Assembly (NCBI GenBank): GCA_012798155.1
Contig: JAAZNR010000883.1
Span: 1-7,056, forward strand
Direction of reading: 5' to 3'
Source: Thermogutta sp.
GTDB lineage: Bacteria > Planctomycetota > Planctomycetia > Pirellulales > Thermoguttaceae
DNA: 7,056 bases
Shown here: positions 1 through 6,429 of the stretch, piece after piece
Layout of the letters: each line of letters opens with the position of its first letter
Numbering within the stretch: position 1 is the first letter of the stretch
Program-made: the position numbers and the translations under genes
Notes under the pieces: model-generated
Databases searched by the model: none
Told to the model about the DNA's origin: nothing
Seen by the model: only the letters and a program-made list of their open reading frames with translations

Positions 1-159
1 AATCCGGAATTCGCGGGATTCGGTTGGATCGACGGGCTGACGGCGGCGGGCGGGCTGCTGGTATTTTCCGCGGCGGTGCTGGATCGCCTGGCCGCAGCGC
101 CCCTCGTCCCCCTCCGCGATCCGCGGCTGTCGGAGGCCTTGCATTTCGAGAATACCTAG
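1..159 (+). CDS. actF: Alternative complex III quinone-binding subunit, ActF type (C-terminal end only)
   Basis: Frame 1 is open from the window edge to a TAG at 157-159, giving the last 52 residues of a protein whose start lies to the left. It has one hydrophobic segment (about residues 12-27, around GLTAAGGLLVFSAAVLD), then a basic and proline-containing tail with RDPRLSEALHFENT at the very end. From memory of the family, a last helix followed by 'PL-P-xDPRL-E-L-FEN' is the usual C-terminus of ACIII membrane subunits (NrfD/PsrC-like, ActF or ActC). ActF is preferred because it is normally the last large act gene before SCO1 and cox genes, as here. ACIII is an inner-membrane quinol:electron-acceptor oxidoreductase that replaces the bc1 complex. 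Only the tail is visible, so choosing ActF over ActC rests on gene order. Confidence 0.62.
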   Translation, partial: NPEFAGFGWIDGLTAAGGLLVFSAAVLDRLAAAPLVPLRDPRLSEALHFENT

Positions 160-194
160 CGGCGACCCTGGGGCCGGACCGCCCCGCCGCGGCC

Positions 195-250
195 GGCCGC
201 CTCACGCTTTTATAGGCCGCCTCACGCTTTTATAGGCCGCATCATGCTTT
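195..250. repeat. 20-bp tandem repeat, about 2.8 copies, in the actF to small-membrane-protein spacer
   Basis: The unit GGCCGCCTCACGCTTTTATA occurs perfectly at 195-214 and 215-234. A third, decayed copy follows at 235-250 (GGCCGC, then ATCATGCTTT). A further CACGCTTT lies at 258-265. Within the perfect copies the arms GCCT and AGGC are complementary across an 11-nt interval, so a small hairpin is possible but weak. The array sits 36 bp after the actF stop and 30 bp before the next start codon, so it lies in the leader of the next gene if the cluster is co-transcribed. No known repeat family is recognised. Confidence 0.9.
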
Positions 251-279
251 GAAATGACACGCTTTCAGGTGGGATTCCC

Positions 280-717
280 ATGGCGGAACGCGACATCAAT
301 ACCTCGACCGTGGCGTTGATCGGCTTCATCGGGGCCCTGATCGTCTTCGCCATCATCATTCTATTGCAGGTGGTTTACTTGCGCTGGATATCGGCACGAG
401 AGGCCCGCGACCGGCAGGTTCCACCCTCCGAATGGAGCCGGGTCCGCGCGGAACAAGAGGCGCGCTTGAACGTCCCCGTCCCGCCCCAGGGGAGCGAGCC
501 GGGGAGCCTGCCCATCTCCGCCGCGATGGACGTTGTGGTCAAGGACTTGCAATCGGGCAAGCCGATTCGGGAAGTGTCCGGGCGGCCGCCGGGCGGGATC
601 GCGCCGCCGACCGATTCCGCCGCCGGGAAGACGCCGAACGATGCGGCGCCCGCCGCCGCGGGGTCCCGCGAACCCCAGGGCGCGCCGGTGGGGACGGCCT
701 CGCCCGGCGAGAGTTGA
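280..717 (+). CDS. Small single-span membrane protein of the ACIII-cox cluster, function unknown
   Basis: A 145-residue protein. It has a short N-terminus, one strong transmembrane helix at about residues 11-34, then a basic stretch (R35, R40, R43, R45), a polar segment, and a Pro/Ala/Gly-rich tail from about residue 100. The basic residues after the helix favour a cytoplasmic C-terminus by the positive-inside rule. Residues 77-90, LPISAAMDVVVKDL, resemble the 'IPI--AMELVV' motif that I recall from small proteins encoded beside SCO1 and oxidase genes in several phyla; that match is from memory and was not searched. The start at 280 is supported by AGGTGGGA at 267-274. It lies 120 bp after actF and 124 bp before SCO1, so a role as an accessory subunit or assembly factor of ACIII or the oxidase is likely but unproven. 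It could sit in the position of ActG, but no homology to ActG can be claimed. Confidence 0.8.
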   Translation: MAERDINTSTVALIGFIGALIVFAIIILLQVVYLRWISAREARDRQVPPSEWSRVRAEQEARLNVPVPPQGSEPGSLPISAAMDVVVKDLQSGKPIREVSGRPPGGIAPPTDSAAGKTPNDAAPAAAGSREPQGAPVGTASPGES

Positions 718-829
718 GACTGATCGCCCGGCCCGGTCCTACAATTCGAAAGCAGAACGACATCGGCCTGGAACGGAATGGAATATCGTACGCCGAAGAA
801 AGACGGAATATCGGACCCGGAAAAAACAT

Positions 830-838
830 GAGGTGGAG
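830..838 (+). promoter_or_regulatory. Shine-Dalgarno site that fixes the SCO1 start
   Basis: GAGGTGGAG lies just upstream of the ATG at 842. It decides the SCO1 start: the reading frame stays open upstream to 533, but that upstream part overlaps the preceding gene, is Arg/Pro-rich and would bury the signal peptide. The out-of-frame ATG at 828 has no such site. Confidence 0.8.
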
Positions 839-841
839 ACT

Positions 842-1783
842 ATGACATCGAATCTTCAGCACGCTCGTCGCCGGTTCGTGATCGCATCGGCGGCATGTTG
901 CGCGGCCTCGATCATCGCTGCCGCATCGGTTCAGGCCCAGGTTGCCGAGACCGCACCCGATCAGATGGAGGGGGTTGGCGTGGAGGAGCACCTCGATCGC
1001 CCCTTGCCGCTCGATCTGGAGTTCGTGTCCGCCGAGGGAAAGAACGTCCGCTTGGGCGACTATTTTGACGGCAAACTCCCGGTCATTCTCACGCTCAACT
1101 ATTCCAATTGCCCCAAGCTTTGCCACCTGCAACTGAACGGCTTGTTCGAGGGCTTGGAACGGTTGGATTGGCCGATGGGCGAGAAGTACCGCGTCGTCAC
1201 CATCAGTATCAATCCGGAAGAGACCGTGGATCGGGCGGCGGCCACCAAGGCCAAGTACCAGAAGACGTATCGCGTGCCGGGGTCGGAGAACTGGGTATTC
1301 TTGACGGGCGGCGAGCAAAATATCCGAAAGGCGGCGGACGCGGTGGGATTCTTCTATCGCTACGATCCCGTAGAAAAGCAATACGTGCACGTCGCGGTGA
1401 TCATGGTCTGCACGCCCGACGGTCGCCTGTCGCGGTATTTGTACGGCGTGGAATATCCGGCCCAGACGCTCCGCCTGGCCCTGCTGGAAGCCGGCGAAGG
1501 CAAGATCGGGACCACGGTGGACCGAATCTTGATGTTCTGCATGCATTTCGACCCTACCCGCGGCAGCTACGCGCCGGCGGCTTGGAGGCTGATGCAGCTC
1601 GGCGCCGCCCTGACCTTGGCCGTGTTCGGCGTCGTGCTGGGTGCCTGGTGGGTACGAGATCACCGGCGGTCGCCTCCGCCGGCGGAGGGCACGACGCCGG
1701 TTCCGAGCGACAGGCGGGGTGGAGGCCGAGCGACGCCGACCCTGAGCGAGAATAGGGACGACGCCGATTCCGAGCGAGAGTAA
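842..1783 (+). CDS. sco1: SCO1/SenC/PrrC family copper chaperone for cytochrome c oxidase, C-terminally anchored
   Basis: A 313-residue thioredoxin-fold protein that delivers copper to the CuA site of oxidase subunit II on the outer face of the inner membrane. The N-terminus is a Sec-type signal peptide: basic RRR at 9-11, a hydrophobic run to about 30, and likely cleavage after VQA at residue 32. The copper-binding CxxxC is C90-P-K-L-C94 in the context NYSNCPKLC. The third ligand is H183 in YVHVAVIMV, followed by TPDGRLSRYLYG. A conserved FCMHFDP (231-237) precedes a second hydrophobic helix at about 249-270, so the mature protein is probably held by its C-terminus, unlike typical N-terminally anchored SCO proteins. 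The final 40 residues are a polar, Arg/Pro-rich tail partly built from repeats, predicted to be cytoplasmic. It lies 23 bp before coxB, the gene for its presumed client. The family call is secure; the exact copper or redox role is inferred. Confidence 0.95.
   Translation: MTSNLQHARRRFVIASAACCAASIIAAASVQAQVAETAPDQMEGVGVEEHLDRPLPLDLEFVSAEGKNVRLGDYFDGKLPVILTLNYSNCPKLCHLQLNGLFEGLERLDWPMGEKYRVVTISINPEETVDRAAATKAKYQKTYRVPGSENWVFLTGGEQNIRKAADAVGFFYRYDPVEKQYVHVAVIMVCTPDGRLSRYLYGVEYPAQTLRLALLEAGEGKIGTTVDRILMFCMHFDPTRGSYAPAAWRLMQLGAALTLAVFGVVLGAWWVRDHRRSPPPAEGTTPVPSDRRGGGRATPTLSENRDDADSERE
1692..1780. repeat. Three imperfect copies of a ~20-bp motif at the 3' end of SCO1
   Basis: The motif CGACGCCG, two or three variable bases, then a (T/C)CC(G/T)GAGCGA-like block starts at 1692, 1731 and 1759. 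The copies are 39 and 28 bp apart, so they are not in a strict register. They make up most of the last 30 codons of SCO1, coding for TTPVPSD, ATPTLSENRDD and ADSERE. This suggests that the C-terminal tail grew by local duplication and has little constraint. Confidence 0.6.
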
Positions 1784-1795
1784 AGATCGATCCTC

Positions 1796-1800
1796 AGGGA
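1796..1800 (+). promoter_or_regulatory. Probable Shine-Dalgarno site for coxB
   Basis: AGGGA lies 6 nt before the ATG at 1807. It favours 1807 over the only other in-frame ATG before the first transmembrane helix, at 1873. The best purine run before that one, AGGGA at 1854-1858, is 14 nt away, which is too far. Confidence 0.5.
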
Positions 1801-1806
1801 CGACCC

Positions 1807-3057
1807 ATGCGGCGGCGGCTTGCAACGGACCGATATTCATATTCGCATGGGCAAGGGACTCTTCCGGCAGCCATGAAGCGCGAAGCATTATCGCACAACG
1901 ATACTCGCGGCGGCGATACTCGCGGCGGCGCGGACCGGCGCGCGGCATCCGCCGCGCAGGCGGCCCGGGCGGTCCCGGCAAGCAGGGGAAGCGAGGCGTG
2001 CGACCTCCGGCGACAAACGGGCTTGTTCGCCTGGGGTCTCCCCCTGGCTCAGGCCGGCGGCAGCTTCTGGCTCCCCGATCCCGCCTCGACCACGGCCCAT
2101 TACACCGATTATCTCTTCTACGCCATTTTCTATATCTCGGCCTTCTTCTTCGCCTTGATTGTCGTATTGATGACGGTGTTCTTGATTCTTTATCGCCGCC
2201 GCGACTCGCGGTCCAAGGCGGACAAGGCCCCCAGCCATAGCACCGTCCTGGAGTTGTTCTGGACCTTCGTGCCGGTCTGCATCGTCATCTACATCTTCGC
2301 CGCCGGTTTCATCGGTTACATGGAGATGCGAACCGCGCCGCCGGATGCCTACGAAATCCGCGTGACGGGCCAGAAGTGGAAGTGGTTTTTCACCTATCCC
2401 ACCGGCTATGTGGACGAGAATCTGCACGTGCCCATCGACCGGCCGGTGCGACTGGTGATGACCAGCCGCGACGTGATCCACAGCCTCTTCATCCCGGCCT
2501 TCCGCCTGAAGATGGACCTCGTGCCGGGACGCTATACCAGCACCTGGTTCCATGCGGTGCGGCCGGGGGAATATCCCTTGCTGTGCGCGGAGTATTGCGG
2601 GGACAACCATTCCTCGATGCTGGCCGAGGTGGTGGTCCACGAGCCGGGCCGCTTCGAGAAGTGGCTGGAGGAGGCGTCCAACTTCATGAAGAATCTATCG
2701 CCCGTGGAGGCGGGGCGGATTCTTTACCAGCGGCAGGGGTGCGCCCAGTGCCACTCGCTGGACGGCACGCGGAAGGTCGGCCCCAGTTTCAAGAACGCCT
2801 ACGGAGAGCCGGTCCGATTCGCCGACGGTACCACCGCCGTCGCGGATGAGAATTATCTGCGGGAATCGATCCTGGTCCCGGACGCCAAGATCGTGGCCGG
2901 CTATCCGCCGCAGATGCCGCCCTACCAGGGGCTTTTGGATGAGGACAAGATCGCCGCGCTGATCGCCTTCATCAAGTCGTTGAGCGACGCCCATGCGGAC
3001 GAGGCAACTCCGCCGGCCGATGCGGACGAGGCCCCTGCGCCCGACGCTTCACCGTAG
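1807..3057 (+). CDS. coxB: Cytochrome c oxidase subunit II with fused C-terminal cytochrome c domain
   Basis: A 416-residue caa3-style subunit II (also called ctaC). It takes electrons from its own heme c or from a donor and passes them through CuA to subunit I. Order: a 75-80 residue Arg-rich N-terminal extension; SFWLPDPAS at 86-94; two transmembrane helices at about 101-129 and 148-172; a periplasmic cupredoxin domain; and a class I cytochrome c domain. CuA ligands are all present: H225 (VIHSLFIPAF), then C260, E262, C264, H268 and M271 in CAEYCGDNHSSM. The aromatic electron-entry region is GQKWKWFF (188-195). E149 in LELFWT matches the K-channel entrance glutamate. The heme c site is C312-AQ-C315-H316, with probable axial M370 in YPPQMPPY. 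The C-terminus is an acidic Ala/Pro tail. The start is uncertain: 1807 has the better ribosome site, 1873 is the alternative (394 aa). GLPLAQAGG at 77-85 resembles a signal-peptide cleavage region, but no in-frame ATG lies close upstream of it. Confidence 0.97.
   Translation: MRRRLATDRYSYSHGQGTLPAAMKREALSHNDTRGGDTRGGADRRAASAAQAARAVPASRGSEACDLRRQTGLFAWGLPLAQAGGSFWLPDPASTTAHYTDYLFYAIFYISAFFFALIVVLMTVFLILYRRRDSRSKADKAPSHSTVLELFWTFVPVCIVIYIFAAGFIGYMEMRTAPPDAYEIRVTGQKWKWFFTYPTGYVDENLHVPIDRPVRLVMTSRDVIHSLFIPAFRLKMDLVPGRYTSTWFHAVRPGEYPLLCAEYCGDNHSSMLAEVVVHEPGRFEKWLEEASNFMKNLSPVEAGRILYQRQGCAQCHSLDGTRKVGPSFKNAYGEPVRFADGTTAVADENYLRESILVPDAKIVAGYPPQMPPYQGLLDEDKIAALIAFIKSLSDAHADEATPPADADEAPAPDASP
1900..1929. 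repeat. Perfect 15-bp tandem duplication in the coxB N-terminal coding region
   Basis: GATACTCGCGGCGGC occurs twice back to back (1900-1914 and 1915-1929). In the coxB frame it encodes the peptide DTRGG twice. It lies in the poorly conserved N-terminal extension, so it may be part of a region that was originally non-coding spacer. Confidence 0.9.
2993..3046. repeat. 27-bp tandem duplication at the coxB 3' end
   Basis: ATGCGGACGAGGC is perfect at 2993-3005 and 3020-3032, exactly 27 bp apart. The rest of each unit has diverged (AACTCCGCCGGCCG against CCCTGCGCCCGACG). In frame it gives the nine-residue units ADEATPPAD and ADEAPAPDA in the acidic tail after the cytochrome c domain. Confidence 0.75.
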
Positions 3058-3062
3058 TGCTT

Positions 3063-3117
3063 CGCCCGCAGGGCGTTCCTTGGGGATATGATCACATTAC
3101 GACTAAAGTACGACTAA
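3063..3117. other. coxB-coxA spacer: short hairpin and an 11-bp tandem repeat
   Basis: The 86-bp spacer holds a 5-bp perfect stem, CGCCC at 3063-3067 and GGGCG at 3071-3075 with a 3-nt loop, placed 5 bp after the coxB stop. No T-run follows, so it is not a convincing terminator and may be an mRNA-processing or stability element. Further on, TACGACTAA occurs at 3098-3106 and 3109-3117, an 11-bp period close to one helical turn. The spacer is noticeably more AT-rich towards coxA. No known binding site is recognised. Confidence 0.5.
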
Positions 3118-3143
3118 GCATTGAAAGATAAGAATAGAAGGTC

Positions 3144-4976
3144 ATGGATCATTCTTCCTCCGCTCCGGTCGATTACTTGCATGCCGATCGCGGCATTCGG
3201 TCGTGGATTTTCACGCTCGATCACAAGCGGATCGGGGTGATGTATCTGGTCGGCATCGCGGCCTCGCTCGTGTTGGGCGGGTTGTTCGCCCTGGCGATCC
3301 GCACGCATCTGGCGATCCCGGCCTTGACGCACGGCACGACGCCCGCCGCAAGCGTCCCCGCCGTGGGAGAACCGGCGGCGGTGGCGGCCCCGGAGGCGGC
3401 GGCCGTACAGGCCGACGCGGCCGCCGGCCTGGCCGCCGAGGGTCAGGCGCCGACGGCCGCCAGTACGCTGCAAGAGACGCCGCCACGCTATTTGCTGACC
3501 CCGCGGCAATACAACCGAGTCTTCACGCTGCACGGCGCGATCATGATCTTTTTGGTGATTATCCCGGGCATCCCCGCCGCCTTGGGAAACTTCGTCCTGC
3601 CCTTGATGCTGGGGGCCAAGGACGTCGCGTTTCCGCGGCTCAATCTGGCGAGCTTTCACCTCTGGGTGATCGGCGCGGTGTTCTTCTTGGCCGTGCTGTT
3701 CACCGGCGGATTGGATACCGGCTGGACGTTCTACACGCCGTACAGCACGACCACGGACACGCGGGTCGTCACGGCGGCCCTGGGGGCCTTCATCCTGGGA
3801 TTCAGCTCCATTTTCACGGGCATCAATTTTATTGCCACGGTCCACATGCTGCGGGCGCGGGGCATGAGCTGGTTCAAGATGCCCCTCTTCGTCTGGTCCT
3901 TGTACGCCACCGCGGTGATCCAGGTGCTGGCGACGCCCGTGCTCGGCATCACGCTGCTCTTGGTGGCAGCGGAACGGATTTTCGGCCTGGGGATTTTCGA
4001 CCCCAAGCTGGGCGGCGACCCCGTGCTCTTTCAGCACTTCTTCTGGTTCTATTCGCACCCCGCCGTGTACATCATGATCCTGCCCGGCATGGGCGTGGTC
4101 AGCGAATCCATCTCCACCTTCAGCCGCAAGCACATTTTCGGCTATCGCTTCATCGCCTTTTCCAGCGTGGCGATCGCCCTGCTGGGATTCCTGGTGTGGG
4201 GGCATCACATGTTCACCAGCGGCCAATCGCGCTTGGCCGGCATGATCTTCAGCGCCCTCACCTTCAGCGTTTCCATCCCCTCGGCGATCAAGGTGTTCAA
4301 TTGGCTGGCGACCATGTATAAAGGCTCCATCTCGCTGCAGACCCCGATGTGTTACGCGCTGGCCTTCTTATTCCTCTTCGGCATCGGAGGTTTGACCGGC
4401 CTGTTCCTGGGGGCCTTGAGCACGGACGTGCACCTGCACGACACCTATTTCGTGGTGGCGCACTTCCACTATGTGATGTTCGGCGGGACGTTGGTGGCGT
4501 TTTTGGGCGGGCTGCACTATTGGTGGCCCAAGATGACCGGCAAGATGTTCGACGAGACCTTGGGCCGGCTGGGCGCCCTGGCGATCTTCCTGGGGCTGAA
4601 CCTGACCTTCTTCCCGCAATTCGTGCTGGGCAGCCGCGGCATGCCCCGCCGCTATTTCGACTACTCGCTGCTGCTGGATCGCCACCCGGAATTCGCGGGT
4701 TTGAACGTGCTCTCCACGGCCGGGGCGTTCTTGACCGGGTTGGGGTTCGTGATCGTGGTGATCTGCCTGGCGCACTCGCTGTGGCGGGGTCGCCCGGCGC
4801 CCGCCAATCCCTGGGGCGCGGCCACGCTGGAATGGCAGACCTCCTCCCCGCCCCCCAAGGAGAACTTCCTGCGGCCGCCGGTCCTCAGCGAAAGCTACGA
4901 TCCCTACTACCTCGACGATTTGGAATACGACGACAAGACCGGCGCCTATGCAGGGGTGCCTCTCGGTTTGGCCTGA
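3144..4976 (+). CDS. coxA: Cytochrome c oxidase subunit I (A2-type heme-copper oxidase)
   Basis: A 610-residue catalytic subunit (ctaD) with about 12 transmembrane helices; it reduces O2 to water and pumps protons. Low-spin heme a ligands are H130 (FTLHGAIM) and H442; heme a3 ligand is H440 (both in [12 protein letters not shown]). CuB ligands are H305, H354 and H355 (WGHHMFTSG), and the His-Tyr cross-link partner is Y309. The HPEVY glutamate of A1 oxidases is missing; the sequence is [13 protein letters not shown] (303-315), the hallmark of the A2 group as in Rhodothermus and Thermus caa3 enzymes. D-channel entry D160 and N167 ([11 protein letters not shown]) and K-channel K383 (AIKVFNWL) are conserved. 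Residues 63-112, in the periplasmic loop between helices 1 and 2, form an Ala/Pro-rich insertion. The cytoplasmic tail has [17 protein letters not shown]. The start at 3144 has AGAAGG close upstream (3136-3141); the next Met is inside helix 1. The last codons (LGLA and stop) lie in the repeat array that follows. Confidence 0.99.
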   Translation: MDHSSSAPVDYLHADRGIRSWIFTLDHKRIGVMYLVGIAASLVLGGLFALAIRTHLAIPALTHGTTPAASVPAVGEPAAVAAPEAAAVQADAAAGLAAEGQAPTAASTLQETPPRYLLTPRQYNRVFTLHGAIMIFLVIIPGIPAALGNFVLPLMLGAKDVAFPRLNLASFHLWVIGAVFFLAVLFTGGLDTGWTFYTPYSTTTDTRVVTAALGAFILGFSSIFTGINFIATVHMLRARGMSWFKMPLFVWSLYATAVIQVLATPVLGITLLLVAAERIFGLGIFDPKLGGDPVLFQHFFWFYSHPAVYIMILPGMGVVSESISTFSRKHIFGYRFIAFSSVAIALLGFLVWGHHMFTSGQSRLAGMIFSALTFSVSIPSAIKVFNWLATMYKGSISLQTPMCYALAFLFLFGIGGLTGLFLGALSTDVHLHDTYFVVAHFHYVMFGGTLVAFLGGLHYWWPKMTGKMFDETLGRLGALAIFLGLNLTFFPQFVLGSRGMPRRYFDYSLLLDRHPEFAGLNVLSTAGAFLTGLGFVIVVICLAHSLWRGRPAPANPWGAATLEWQTSSPPPKENFLRPPVLSESYDPYYLDDLEYDDKTGAYAGVPLGLA

Positions 4977-5125
4977 ACGGTAGGCACACACGGTTTGGCG
5001 CGGGGGTAGGTGAACACAGTTTGGCCTGAGTGATAGGCAAACAGAGTTTGGCCTGAGCGGTAGGCGAACACGGTTTGGCGCGAGCAATAGGCGAACACGG
5101 TTTGGCGTGAACGGTAGGCGAATTC
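4965..5125. repeat. Six-unit 26/27-bp tandem repeat array spanning the coxA stop and the coxA-coxC spacer
   Basis: Units start at 4965, 4992, 5018, 5045, 5072 and 5099. All are 27 bp except the second, which is 26 bp. The consensus is (G/A)GTTTGGC, then (C/G)(T/C)GA(A/G)CGG, then TAGGCGAACAC. Adjacent units differ at a few positions, so the array is degenerate and not recently expanded. The first unit contains the last coxA codons and the TGA stop. In units 1, 3 and 4 the arms GCCT and AGGC can pair across 7 nt; in the others the arms are mutated. The array fills most of the 210-bp gap before coxC and would be transcribed if the operon is continuous. There are no unique spacers, so it is not a CRISPR. 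Confidence 0.93.
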
Positions 5126-5186
5126 GGGCGACGATCATGCCGGTCGCCGCGGGGCGGACATTCCTGATTCGGATTGCGGACAGGCC

Positions 5187-6011
5187 ATGAACGACTTGAC
5201 TGCCTTGGCACCCCACGGCGTTTCCGCGCAGAGCGAGCAGGGGCACCACCCTCACCCCGACTACGTCGCCCATCATTTCGACTCCGCCGAACAGCAGTTC
5301 GACGCGGGCAAATTGGGCGTTTGGGTCTTCTTGGTCACCGAAATCCTGTTTTTCAGCGGGCTGTTCTGCGCGTATGCCGTCTATCGCGGGAATCATCCCG
5401 AGGTCTTCGTGTACGCCCATCATTTTTTGGACAAGAATCTGGGGGCGTTGAACACGGCGGTCCTCATCTTCAGCAGCTTGACCATGGCCCTGGCCGTCCG
5501 CGCCGCGCAGTTGGAGCAGCGCCGGGCCTTGATCGCGTTCCTGCTCGTGACGCTGCTCTGCGCGTTCGTCTTCCTGGGCGTGAAGTACGTGGAATATCGC
5601 CAGAAGTGGGAGCACGGTCTATTGTGGGCGGGACGCTACCACGCGACCGGGCAGGAATCGAACCACGGTCCTGAAGCGGCCTCCGCGGACCGCGGCGCGG
5701 CGGTCGCGGCCGGGCCGAGAGCCGGTGAGACGACGCCGGCCGTGCCCCCGGAATTGCCGCCTGAAGCGACGGCCTCCGAAGACGCGCCGCGATTGGTCGG
5801 GGTGTTCTTCAGTATTTACTTCGCCATGACCGGCCTGCACGCCTTGCACGTCATCGGCGGGATCGGGGCCGTCACCTGGATCTTGGCCCGGGCCGTTCGC
5901 GGTGACTTCAACCGCTTCTATTTCGGCCCCGTCGATTATGTGGGTTTATATTGGCACCTGGTCGATTTGGTCTGGATCTTTCTCTTCCCGCTGCTCTACT
6001 TGATCCATTGA
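5187..6011 (+). CDS. coxC: Cytochrome c oxidase subunit III, five-helix type
   Basis: A 274-residue subunit (ctaE) that supports subunit I and helps sustain proton uptake. The N-terminus is His-rich and soluble ([15 protein letters not shown]). Five hydrophobic helices lie at about 43-66, 87-107, 113-135, 202-235 and 251-272, equivalent to helices III-VII of the mitochondrial protein. Conserved marks are the membrane glutamate E52 in [10 protein letters not shown], the KYVEY at 133-137, [11 protein letters not shown] (215-225) and [13 protein letters not shown] (255-267). Residues about 152-200, between helices 3 and 4, are an Ala/Pro/Glu-rich low-complexity insertion; by the usual subunit III topology this loop is periplasmic. 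It begins 210 bp after coxA, beyond the repeat array, with only a weak ribosome site (GGACAGG at 5178-5184). It ends 76 bp before coxD. Confidence 0.97.
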   Translation: MNDLTALAPHGVSAQSEQGHHPHPDYVAHHFDSAEQQFDAGKLGVWVFLVTEILFFSGLFCAYAVYRGNHPEVFVYAHHFLDKNLGALNTAVLIFSSLTMALAVRAAQLEQRRALIAFLLVTLLCAFVFLGVKYVEYRQKWEHGLLWAGRYHATGQESNHGPEAASADRGAAVAAGPRAGETTPAVPPELPPEATASEDAPRLVGVFFSIYFAMTGLHALHVIGGIGAVTWILARAVRGDFNRFYFGPVDYVGLYWHLVDLVWIFLFPLLYLIH

Positions 6012-6087
6012 CGGCGGGAGCACGGGCGGCCATCGCAGACGGAAATCAACAAACCGGCAATACCGAGCGCGGGGAGCAGGTGCAAGC

Positions 6088-6429
6088 ATGAAGACGGCGG
6101 AATCCGGGCGTCAGGAAGGTTTCGGGCACGTGGTTCCCTTGGGGACGCTGCTGGCGGTCTTTGCCGCCCTGATCGTCTTGACCGGGATCACGGTCGCGGC
6201 GACCTGGGTCGATCTGGGGTCGGCCAACTTGTTCATCGCGATGGGCATTGCCGCCGTCAAAGCGACGCTGGTGGCCCTGTATTTCATGCATCTCCGTTAC
6301 GATCACCCCTTCAACGCCCTGATTTTCGTCGTGGGTCTGCTCTTTCTCACGCTCTTTCTCGGCTTGACGCTGCTGGATACCAGGCAGTATCAGCCGGAGA
6401 TCCAGGCCGCCGTGGAGAATCCCGTCTGA
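6088..6429 (+). CDS. coxD: Cytochrome c oxidase subunit IV (prokaryotic COX4 family)
   Basis: A 113-residue membrane protein with three helices at about 16-40, 45-67 and 74-97. The family mark is the second helix and following loop, AAVKATLVALYFMHLRYDHP (55-74), with Lys in the helix and MHLRYD at its end. It is the small fourth subunit of bacterial aa3/caa3 oxidases, thought to stabilise the complex and not carrying a cofactor. It starts 76 bp after coxC with GGGGAGCAGG at 6071-6080 upstream, and is the last oxidase gene in the window. Length and gene position agree with the family. Confidence 0.93.
   Translation: MKTAESGRQEGFGHVVPLGTLLAVFAALIVLTGITVAATWVDLGSANLFIAMGIAAVKATLVALYFMHLRYDHPFNALIFVVGLLFLTLFLGLTLLDTRQYQPEIQAAVENPV

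Noticed and set aside
24..215. Small forward frame of 63 aa at the left edge
   Set aside because: It overlaps the ActF C-terminus in a different frame and is Gly/Arg/Pro-rich shadow sequence.
533..841. Upstream extension of the SCO1 frame
   Set aside because: It overlaps the 145-aa gene in another frame, would put about 100 Arg/Pro-rich residues before the signal peptide, and a strong ribosome site marks 842.
886..901. Lipoprotein lipobox in SCO1 (SAACC at residues 16-20)
   Set aside because: It lacks the hydrophobic residue at -3, lies in the middle of the hydrophobic run, and a normal signal peptidase I site (VQA) follows.
539..1981. Long reverse-strand open frame (480 aa) opposite SCO1 and coxB, and similar ones at 3114-4226 and 4368-5615
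   Set aside because: They lie antisense to genes with full family motifs, are rich in His/Arg/Gly/Gln as expected for GC-rich shadow frames, and show no recognisable domain.
4686..4699. CCGGAATTCGCGGG in coxA matching positions 4-17 near the window start
   Set aside because: Both encode a PEFAG peptide in unrelated proteins; a single 14-bp match with no flanking similarity looks like chance.
4965..5125. CRISPR array
   Set aside because: Units are contiguous degenerate repeats with no unique spacers and there are no cas genes nearby.
4885..5211. Reverse-strand frame of 108 aa with a repeated AK-CSP nonapeptide
   Set aside because: It is open only because the 27-bp repeat is a multiple of three; it has no ribosome site and no family features, and changes frame at the 26-bp unit.
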